Source: SSC3 sp963769585 (lineage in GTDB: Bacteria > Actinomycetota > Actinomycetes > Propionibacteriales > Nocardioidaceae). From it: a stretch of 64,000 nucleotides of DNA. The notes beneath the pieces are model-generated. The model worked only from the letters and a program-made list of their open reading frames with translations, ran no database searches and had not been told where the DNA came from. The translations under genes were made by a program, and so were the position numbers. The stretch lies in NCBI GenBank assembly GCA_963769585.1, contig CAVYMJ010000006.1, positions 2,542,001 through 2,606,000 of the forward strand. Reading direction: 5' to 3'. Every line of letters begins with the position of its first letter. The stretch's first letter is position 1. Positions 58,304-64,000 of this stretch are shown here, piece by piece.

Positions 58304-59506
58304 ATGGCGCGACTGTCGATGGAGGAGGCGAGCGTCCGGGTCTGCCAGCTCGCCCGCGCAGGGCTGGATGCCGACGCGTTCTTCGAGGCGGCGGGTGAGA
58401 CCGTGGCACGCGCCGTCCCGATCGGTGGCGCGCCGCCGTTCTGGAACACCATTGACCCGGCGTCGCAGCTGATCACGAGCATCCACTTCAGCGGCGAGTG
58501 CTTCTTCGACCTCGGCGCCCAGATGGCGTGGGAGTACATCGCGGATGACGTGAACAAGACCGCCGACGTCATCGCCAACCAGCGAGGCGTCCAGACATTG
58601 CACGAGGTGACCGCCGGAGACCCGGAACGCAGCCCGGTCTTCCGTGAGTACCTGCGACCGAACGGTATCGATCAGGAGGCTGCTCTCGCGCTGCGCGCGA
58701 GGACCGGCGAAGCCTGGGGAACCCTGCGGCTCAACAGGTCTCCCGGCCAACCGGTATTCAGCGCCCACGAGCTTACTTTCCTTTGCTCGCTCGCCCCGTA
58801 CCTGGCTGAGGGAGTGCATCGCGCCCTGTTGCTGGGGGAGGCCGTGGAGCCCGATTGGCCAGACGCCCCCGGCCTGGTGGTCGTGGGCGACGGTCTCTCG
58901 GTTGAGTCGATCTCCGTGGACGCAAACCGGTGGCTGGGCGAGTTGACCGGTGGTACCGGTGGCATCCCGGCCGCAGTCCTTTCGGTCGCGGCACAAACCA
59001 GTAACCCAGATGGACCGGCCCTCGTCCGGCTCCGGGCGGACACGGGTAGGTGGTTCGTGCTGCACGGGACGTCGATGTCGACGCCAGCAGGTCACCGGGC
59101 GGCGGTGATAATCCAGCCTGTCGCACGCGCGCGGATCTCATCTGTGCTGATGGCCGCCTACGGCCTCACTCCTCGAGAACGTGAGATCACGAGGCTGGTG
59201 CTCAGGGGACGGTCCACCGCGATGATCGCCGACGAGCTGGTCATCGCTCCAGTGACCGTGCAGCAGCACCTCAAGAGCATCTTCTCCAAGACGGGGGTCC
59301 GCAGTCGCCGCGACCTGGTCTGCACCGTGTTTGTTGATCACTACGACGCCCGGGTGCGCGACAACGAGAAGCGACGGGTTGCTGACCGACCAGCGCGCGG
59401 GGGTCCCAACGCGCCAGCGACAAGCCGACAAGGGACTCTCACTCAGTCGGACCAGAAGGCATCGCAAGCACCCTGTCGGTCCAGAGCTCCCACGCCTCGG
59501 CGCTGA
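58304..59506 (+). CDS. LuxR-type transcriptional regulator
   Basis: A 400-residue regulator. The N-terminal ~270 residues look like a GAF-type sensor (REYLRPNGIDQEAALALRAR, TLRLNRSPGQPVFSAHELTF). The HTH is at about 283-340: YGLTPREREITRLVLRG, STAMIADELVIAPVTVQQHL, KSIFSKTGVRSRRDL. The last ~45 residues are basic and low-complexity and may be read-through of a former stop. ATG at 58304 with GGAGG six bases before. Divergent from the SnoaL-like gene. Confidence 0.87.
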   Translation: MARLSMEEASVRVCQLARAGLDADAFFEAAGETVARAVPIGGAPPFWNTIDPASQLITSIHFSGECFFDLGAQMAWEYIADDVNKTADVIANQRGVQTLHEVTAGDPERSPVFREYLRPNGIDQEAALALRARTGEAWGTLRLNRSPGQPVFSAHELTFLCSLAPYLAEGVHRALLLGEAVEPDWPDAPGLVVVGDGLSVESISVDANRWLGELTGGTGGIPAAVLSVAAQTSNPDGPALVRLRADTGRWFVLHGTSMSTPAGHRAAVIIQPVARARISSVLMAAYGLTPREREITRLVLRGRSTAMIADELVIAPVTVQQHLKSIFSKTGVRSRRDLVCTVFVDHYDARVRDNEKRRVADRPARGGPNAPATSRQGTLTQSDQKASQAPCRSRAPTPRR

Positions 59507-59867
59507 CGGGGGAAGACGAGCGCGTAGTCCTGGTCGAGCCGCTTCGGCTCTCGCTCGGCGGCGCGCCTGCTCTCGTCGTGTCTTGGGCCGATTCCACGGG
59601 GTAGACGCGGACCTGGCAGAGGCGGTGCCGGCCTCCACTCGCGCTGACTACAGGACTTCACCGCAAGGGGATGGTCACGCGGGGCGCGCTCCGGTCAGGA
59701 TGGTAGCGCGGCGGGCGAGCAGGGTCGACGAATCGATGAGCAGGGCGCTTGGTTCGCATCAGGGTGGCCCCCCGATGCCGAACCAGGGTTGGGCGGGGGT
59801 CGACTGGGGGCAGCGTAGGGGGTCAGACCCGATGTGCCGGAGGTGTGCTTCCGCGAGGGTTGGGGCC
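59507..59867. other. Gap before the ABC exporter, possible coding remnant
   Basis: 361 bp without a convincing gene. In the frame ending near 59604, a stretch reading LTGEDERVVLVEPLRLSLGG has the look of a protein C-terminus but no start or family. The promoter for the ABC genes should be near 59750-59860. Confidence 0.35.
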
Positions 59868-60767
59868 ATGATCACAGTTGACTCACTGACCCGGAGGTAC
59901 GCCGGCTTCACCGCCGTCGACAACGTCTCCTTCATCGCGCAGCCCGGCCGTGTGACCGGATTCCTCGGTCCGAACGGTGCCGGCAAGTCCACCACGATGC
60001 GCGTCATGGTCGGGCTCACCGTCCCGTCCTCCGGCACGGCCACCATCAACGGGACCACGTTCGCCGATCTCCCCAACCCCGGCCTCGAGGTCGGCGTCCT
60101 CCTCGACGCCTCCGCCCAGCACGCCGGTCGCACCGGCCGCGAGATCCTCAGCATCGCCGCCGACACGATGGGCCTGCCACGCAAGCGCGTCGACGAGATG
60201 CTCGAGCTGGTCAGCCTGACTCAGAGCGAGGCCAAGCGCCGGGTGCGCAACTACTCGCTCGGCATGCGCCAGCGCCTCGGCATCGCCACCGCGTTGCTGG
60301 GCGACCCGAGGGTGCTGATCCTCGACGAACCGGCCAACGGTCTCGACCCGGCCGGCATCCGCTGGATGCGCGACCTGCTGCGCGGCTACGCCAACCAGGG
60401 CGGCACCGTGCTGCTGTCCTCGCACCTGCTGCACGAGATCGAGGTCATCGCCGACGACCTGGTCGTGATCGGCAACGGCAGGATCGTCGCTTCGGGCACC
60501 AAGGAGGAGCTGCTTGCCGCGGCCGGCACCCTCGCCCGCTCCACGACCCCGCGCGACCTCGCGCAGGCCCTCGAGCATGCAGGGATCCCCAGCACGCTCG
60601 CAGGTGACGGATCGGTGCGCACCGACGCCGATCCCGCTCGGGTGGGGGCGGTGGCCCTGGCCGCCGGCGTCGCCCTGACCGAGCTGCGCTCCGCCGAAGG
60701 CGCAGGCCTCGAAGACATGTTCTTGTCGCTCACTGCCGATACCCAGCGCGACGGAGTTGCGGCATGA
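59868..60767 (+). CDS. ABC transporter ATP-binding protein
   Basis: A 299-residue ATPase of the drug/bacteriocin exporter (DrrA-like) class: Walker A GPNGAGKST (about 35-43), signature YSLGMRQRLG (about 131-140), Walker B VLILDEPANGLDP (about 153-165), and a switch His in LLSSHLLHEIE. The C-terminal ~80 residues form the usual accessory domain. ATG at 59868. Overlaps the permease start (ATGA). Exports an unknown substrate together with the next gene product. Confidence 0.92.
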   Translation: MITVDSLTRRYAGFTAVDNVSFIAQPGRVTGFLGPNGAGKSTTMRVMVGLTVPSSGTATINGTTFADLPNPGLEVGVLLDASAQHAGRTGREILSIAADTMGLPRKRVDEMLELVSLTQSEAKRRVRNYSLGMRQRLGIATALLGDPRVLILDEPANGLDPAGIRWMRDLLRGYANQGGTVLLSSHLLHEIEVIADDLVVIGNGRIVASGTKEELLAAAGTLARSTTPRDLAQALEHAGIPSTLAGDGSVRTDADPARVGAVALAAGVALTELRSAEGAGLEDMFLSLTADTQRDGVAA

Positions 60768-61585
60768 CCGCCACGACCGCCCGCACGACCAGCACCGACA
60801 TCACGGCGTCAGCCCCGGTTCGCCGATCCGACCGCTCCATCCCGACCGCCCCTCTGATCAAGGTCGAGCTCCGCAAGATGTTCGACACCCGCTCGGGCTT
60901 CTGGATGCTGGTCAGCATCGGTGTCCTGTCCGTGATGGCCACCGGCGCCGTCATCATCTTCGCCCCTGACGACGCTGTCACCTATGAGAGCTTCGCGACC
61001 GCGATCGGCTTCCCGATGTCGGTGATCTTGCCGATGATCGCGATCCTCGGCGTCACCAGCGAGTGGAGCCAGCGCAGTGGGCTGACGACCTTTACCCTGG
61101 TGCCGAGCCGCGGTCGCGTGATCGGGGCGAAGGCGATCGCGACCTTCCTGGTCGGCATCGTCTCGATGGCCGTCGCCTTCGCCGTTGGCGCCCTCGGCAA
61201 CCTGGCGGGCTCCGCGCTCGCCGGCGTCGACACGGTCTGGGACATCTCGCTCCAGACCGCGCCACAGATCGTGCTCGGCAACCTGGTCGGTATGGCGATC
61301 GGCTTCACCCTCGGGGTTGTGCTGCGCAACTCCGCGGCGGCCATCGTCGGCTACTTCGTCGTGTCGCTGGTCCTGCCCGGCATCTTGGCCCTGCTCGCCG
61401 AGGTGCGCTCCTGGTTCGCCGATCTGCAGCCGTGGATCGACTGGAACTACACGCAGGTCGTGCTGTTCGAGGGTGGCACAGATACTGCTCGCGAATGGGC
61501 CATGCTCGGCTCCACCGCCGCCATCTGGATTGCGCTGCCGCTCGTCGTCGGGCTGCTGTTCCTGCGGCGCTCCGAGGTGAAGTAG
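60764..61585 (+). CDS. ABC transporter permease (ABC-2 type)
   Basis: A 273-residue membrane protein with six helices; it begins, after a Thr-rich N-terminus, with IKVELRKMFDTRSGFWMLVS, the usual first amphipathic segment of ABC-2 permeases. It follows the ATPase with a 4-bp overlap and forms one exporter with it. Substrate unknown; there is no biosynthetic cluster next to it. Confidence 0.9.
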   Translation: MTATTARTTSTDITASAPVRRSDRSIPTAPLIKVELRKMFDTRSGFWMLVSIGVLSVMATGAVIIFAPDDAVTYESFATAIGFPMSVILPMIAILGVTSEWSQRSGLTTFTLVPSRGRVIGAKAIATFLVGIVSMAVAFAVGALGNLAGSALAGVDTVWDISLQTAPQIVLGNLVGMAIGFTLGVVLRNSAAAIVGYFVVSLVLPGILALLAEVRSWFADLQPWIDWNYTQVVLFEGGTDTAREWAMLGSTAAIWIALPLVVGLLFLRRSEVK

Positions 61586-61612
61586 CACCTCGGACACTCC
61601 CGGGGAAACCGC

Positions 61613-61668
61613 AACTGGCGGCTTGACGACACTCATCTCGTAGGATGACGTGTTGTCCGCCGCCAGTT
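61613..61668. terminator. Long imperfect hairpin after the ABC permease
   Basis: Outer arms AACTGGCGGC (61613-61622) and GCCGCCAGTT (61659-61668) are perfect. Inside, ACACTCATC and GATGACGTGT pair with one bulged base around the loop TCGTAG. The near-continuous 56-base hairpin lies 28 bp after the permease stop. It can act as a terminator for both sides, though it has no T run. Confidence 0.6.
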
Positions 61669-61836
61669 CCGAGGACGAAGTCAAGCAGAGCGTCGATGAG
61701 TCCCAGGGCATCAGTGTCACCTCGGCCGTCCGATCAGCCGGGGAGCGTGCGCATTCTGTCGATTGAGCTGGAGGTCGACCTCAGCTCATGGATGTCTGCA
61801 AGTGGAACCTCCTGCTGCAAGCTGCACGCCGGGGTC

Positions 61837-62865
61837 TCAATCCTTCCATCGCAGGGTGACGATCGTAGGTTCGGTTTCATCGGTCCCCACAACCACCAGG
61901 TCGCCCGGGGCTGCGCCGACGGCGAAGGCGCAGGAGATGGCAGTGCGACCTCGTTCCCTCAGGGACGACCGATCGATCAGGACGACGGCGCTGTTGCTGG
62001 TGTCGCAGCCGTTTTTCGGACCCGTCGTGACCCAGATGCCGGCATCACCGACCGCAACGCCGTACGCCGGTGCGCCGACCTTGACCTCGCGAAATGCACG
62101 GGTGTCGAGGTCGATGCGATAGACGGCCCTGTTGGAGGTGGAGGCAACCCACAGGGCGTCCTCCGACGCCGCGATGCCCTCGAGCGAACCGAGCGGGTGG
62201 ACCCGGTCGACAACCCGATCGGTGGCGGGATCAATTTGCACGACCGCCCCGCGCCGGTGATCCACGACCCACACGGAGCCAGCAGCGACGACAACGGCAG
62301 TCGGCGTCGTCACCTCGGCGATACGGGCGATCTCGCGACCGGTGCTCCGATCGATTCGCACCACCAGACCGGCCTCGAAATCGGTCAGCCAGAGGTCGGT
62401 ATTCGTGGCAGCGACGCCGTAGGGGTGGAAGTCCACGGGGACCCGCTCGACGATCCGGTTCGTCCGAGGGTCGATGCGCACAGCTGCACCCGCCATCAGC
62501 AGTGGCGCCCAGACGTCACCAGCCGGATCAGTGGTCAGCGACTGCGGTTGCGGGTTATCCACCGATCCGGGCTCATGGAGATCGATGTGAGCGCGCACCT
62601 CCCCTGAGTCCCCATCGATCCGGGTGATCGCGCCGTCATCGGAGTTCGGCAGCCACACGTCGCCGTCGGCGACGGTCGTGAACAGGTAGGCGAAGGGCGA
62701 CGTGACGGGCAAGCTCGTCGTGATCCCCGGGGCGGCGCTGCATCCAACGAACCCGGTCATCAGCGCGAGCACCGCGCCGATCGTGACGACGCCGACCGGA
62801 ACCGAGGCTAGTCGTCGTGGTGCTTGCACTCGCAGTTCACCTGTCTTCCTGGCGGAGGCGTTCAT
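61837..62865 (-). CDS. Beta-propeller lipoprotein (YVTN/Vgb-like repeats)
   Basis: A 342-residue predicted lipoprotein; the ATG at 62865 places the lipobox GFVGC near residue 41. The rest is a propeller of about seven blades with repeated WLPNSDDGAITRID, LWLTDFEAGLVVRID, VWVVDHRRGAVVQID and LWVASTSNRAVYRID, the VW(V/L)-x-VxRID blade pattern of virginiamycin-B-lyase-like and NHL/YVTN proteins. Catalytic residues of Vgb cannot be confirmed. Extracellular, membrane-tethered; ligand unknown. Not related in sequence to the propellers of the EPS locus. Confidence 0.8.
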   Translation of the reverse strand: MNASARKTGELRVQAPRRLASVPVGVVTIGAVLALMTGFVGCSAAPGITTSLPVTSPFAYLFTTVADGDVWLPNSDDGAITRIDGDSGEVRAHIDLHEPGSVDNPQPQSLTTDPAGDVWAPLLMAGAAVRIDPRTNRIVERVPVDFHPYGVAATNTDLWLTDFEAGLVVRIDRSTGREIARIAEVTTPTAVVVAAGSVWVVDHRRGAVVQIDPATDRVVDRVHPLGSLEGIAASEDALWVASTSNRAVYRIDLDTRAFREVKVGAPAYGVAVGDAGIWVTTGPKNGCDTSNSAVVLIDRSSLRERGRTAISCAFAVGAAPGDLVVVGTDETEPTIVTLRWKD

Positions 62866-62927
62866 GACGCAGAGGCGTTCCACAGGGTGGAACGCGCAGT
62901 TCCTCCGCACGGAACGCCCTCAGAGCT

Positions 62928-63206
62928 ATGACTCAATTCGCAGAAACACCCACCGACGCCCCATCACCGGCCGGACGCGTCGAACGGATCGTGACCGATT
63001 GTTTCAATCCCGTGTCGCCGCACGCGATCGACCGGTTCTCCGTCAGCCCTCACGTGCGCGGTCTGTACGCCGCGGTCGTCGCGGCGTTCCCGGACCTGAC
63101 GTTTGCGCCGACGGGATCACGCCAGCACACGTCGTGGCCGAGAGATCCGGCGCGGCCGCATCGTCCCGACGCGCCTGGGCAGGAGCTCGCTCCGTCAGGC
63201 CCGTGA
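62928..63206 (+). CDS. Short frame, possible decayed SnoaL-like gene
   Basis: A 92-codon frame. Its first ~65 residues (AAVVAAFPDLTFAPTG near the end) resemble the middle of SnoaL/ester-cyclase proteins, but the second half is basic, Pro-rich and unlike the family. A frameshift near 63105 may explain it. No good ribosome binding site. It is kept as a low-confidence gene or remnant. Confidence 0.3.
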   Translation: MTQFAETPTDAPSPAGRVERIVTDCFNPVSPHAIDRFSVSPHVRGLYAAVVAAFPDLTFAPTGSRQHTSWPRDPARPHRPDAPGQELAPSGP

Positions 63207-63319
63207 ATCGCCGCGCGGGATTTGAGTCCACTTGCGGAACACCGCACTCTGCGGCGTGAATCTCGTGGACGACGCCCGGATTCGCTGTCGCACAGGCGGC
63301 GGTGGTGCGACGATGAGTC

Positions 63320-64000
63320 GTGTTGCCGCAGCCGCCGACCAGCTTCGTCGGCCGGGAGCGTGAGTTGGCCGAGGCGCAGAGCCTGCTGGCCGGCTCCCGG
63401 CTGCTCACGCTGACTGGTCCTGGTGGGGCCGGCAAGACTCGCCTCGCGATTGAGTTGGCGCGCAGGTCGGCGGCGGACTTCTCGGGCGGCGCAAGTTTCG
63501 TGCCGCTCGCTGCCGTCCGAGACCCTGCACTGGTGCCAGTCGAGGTCGCGGGCGCGCTCGGCCTGCAGGACTCCCGCGGGACGGCGTTGCTGGACCACCT
63601 TTCGGCGAACCTGTCCGGGCGCGAGCTGCTGCTGGTCCTCGACAACCTGGAGCAGGTCCTCGAGGCAGGCGGCTTCGTGGCCGATCTGCTCGCCGCCACG
63701 GACGCGGTACGCATTGTCGTGACGAGCCGCGCGCCGCTGCACCTCGCGTGGGAACAGGAGCTGCCCGTCCCGCCGTTGTCGGAGGCCGTGCAGCTCTTCG
63801 CGGCCCGGGCGTCTGCCTCGGTTCCCGGGTTCGCCCTCACCGGCGGGCACGCGGCCACGGTCGGGAGGATCGCCGAGCGGCTCGACGGTCTGCCGCTCGC
63901 GATCGAGCTGGCAGCCGCGCGGGTCAGGGTCCTGCCTCCGGAGGCGATCCTCGAACGGCTCGATGACTCCCTTGCACTCTTGGTCAGCGACAGCCGTGAC
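63320..64000 (+). CDS. STAND-type ATPase regulator (AfsR/LuxR-like), 3' end cut off by window
   Basis: The 227 visible codons open with PQPPTSFVGRERELAEAQ, then Walker A in LTLTGPGGAGKTRLAIELAR (about residues 34-53), Walker B in LLLVLDNLEQVLEA (about 98-111), the sensor VRIVVTSRAPL, and RIAERLDGLPLAIELAAARV (GLPL motif). This is the NB-ARC-like module of large LuxR/SARP-associated regulators. A stop codon directly precedes the GTG at 63320, so there is no N-terminal DNA-binding domain in this frame; a C-terminal TPR and HTH would lie beyond the window. Confidence 0.82.
   Translation, partial: MLPQPPTSFVGRERELAEAQSLLAGSRLLTLTGPGGAGKTRLAIELARRSAADFSGGASFVPLAAVRDPALVPVEVAGALGLQDSRGTALLDHLSANLSGRELLLVLDNLEQVLEAGGFVADLLAATDAVRIVVTSRAPLHLAWEQELPVPPLSEAVQLFAARASASVPGFALTGGHAATVGRIAERLDGLPLAIELAAARVRVLPPEAILERLDDSLALLVSDSRD

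Overview
The window reads as a piece of chromosome from a high-GC Gram-positive actinobacterium, most likely a Nocardioides-like member of the Propionibacteriales. This taxon is inferred from the strongly GC-rich coding style, frequent GTG starts, and the conserved housekeeping run rsmI - tatD - rpfB - rsmA - ispE - ABC-F and tRNA-Gln - glmU - prs, with rplY - pth close by. No rRNA, CRISPR array, transposase or integrase was seen.

Layout. (1) About 1-13.2 kb is an exopolysaccharide (EPS) assembly locus: cysQ (cut by the window edge), a polyprenyl-phosphate glycosylphosphotransferase that starts the repeat unit, a tightly coupled plus-strand operon (flippase, DUF1972 glycosyltransferase, Gfo/Idh/MocA oxidoreductase, aldo/keto-reductase-like protein, Wzy-like polymerase, low-molecular-weight tyrosine phosphatase), a divergent Wzz/BY-kinase and a further GT4 transferase. 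(2) Interleaved from 2.2 to 31.3 kb is a family of large secreted proteins. Three kinds of N-terminal head (purple-acid-phosphatase-like, right-handed beta-helix, beta-propeller with Fn3 and LamG) are joined to PKD repeats and to one shared C-terminal domain of roughly 200 residues that I do not recognise. That domain occurs five times in four proteins and is the strongest candidate here for an undescribed system: secreted proteins that probably act on, or are held by, the EPS made next door. (3) 31.5-36.3 kb holds rplY, pth, a sulfotransferase translationally coupled to prs, glmU and tRNA-Gln. The tRNA is followed on its 5' side by a 64-bp tandem repeat that copies its 5' end. (4) 36.5-39.6 kb is a fatty-acid desaturation regulon: two unrelated desaturases and a TetR regulator, with matching inverted repeats in front of both desaturases. 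(5) 39.5-49.2 kb is mostly housekeeping: tam with a divergent marR, ABC-F, ispE, rsmA, rpfB, tatD, rsmI and a protein O-mannosyltransferase. (6) 49.4-57.6 kb carries an aldehyde dehydrogenase/SDR pair, two PRC-barrel proteins with a small membrane protein, a PAP2 enzyme, an FAD-Rieske oxidoreductase with a fresh internal duplication, and a YihY protein. (7) From about 57.5 kb onward the content looks accessory: a broken DUF4235 gene, a SnoaL-like protein with a divergent LuxR regulator, an ABC exporter, a propeller lipoprotein and the start of a STAND ATPase regulator.

How the parts may work together. The glycosylphosphotransferase, transferases, flippase, polymerase, BY-kinase and phosphatase form a complete Wzx/Wzy-type EPS pathway with its phosphorylation switch. 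The sulfotransferase at 33 kb and cysQ, which removes the PAP by-product of PAPS-dependent sulfation, suggest that the polymer or another product may be sulfated (inference). The PMT at 47.5 kb could O-mannosylate the Ser/Thr-rich secreted proteins (inference). Starts were moved inward from the longest reading frame wherever a signal peptide, Shine-Dalgarno sequence or overlap with the preceding stop codon gave a better choice.
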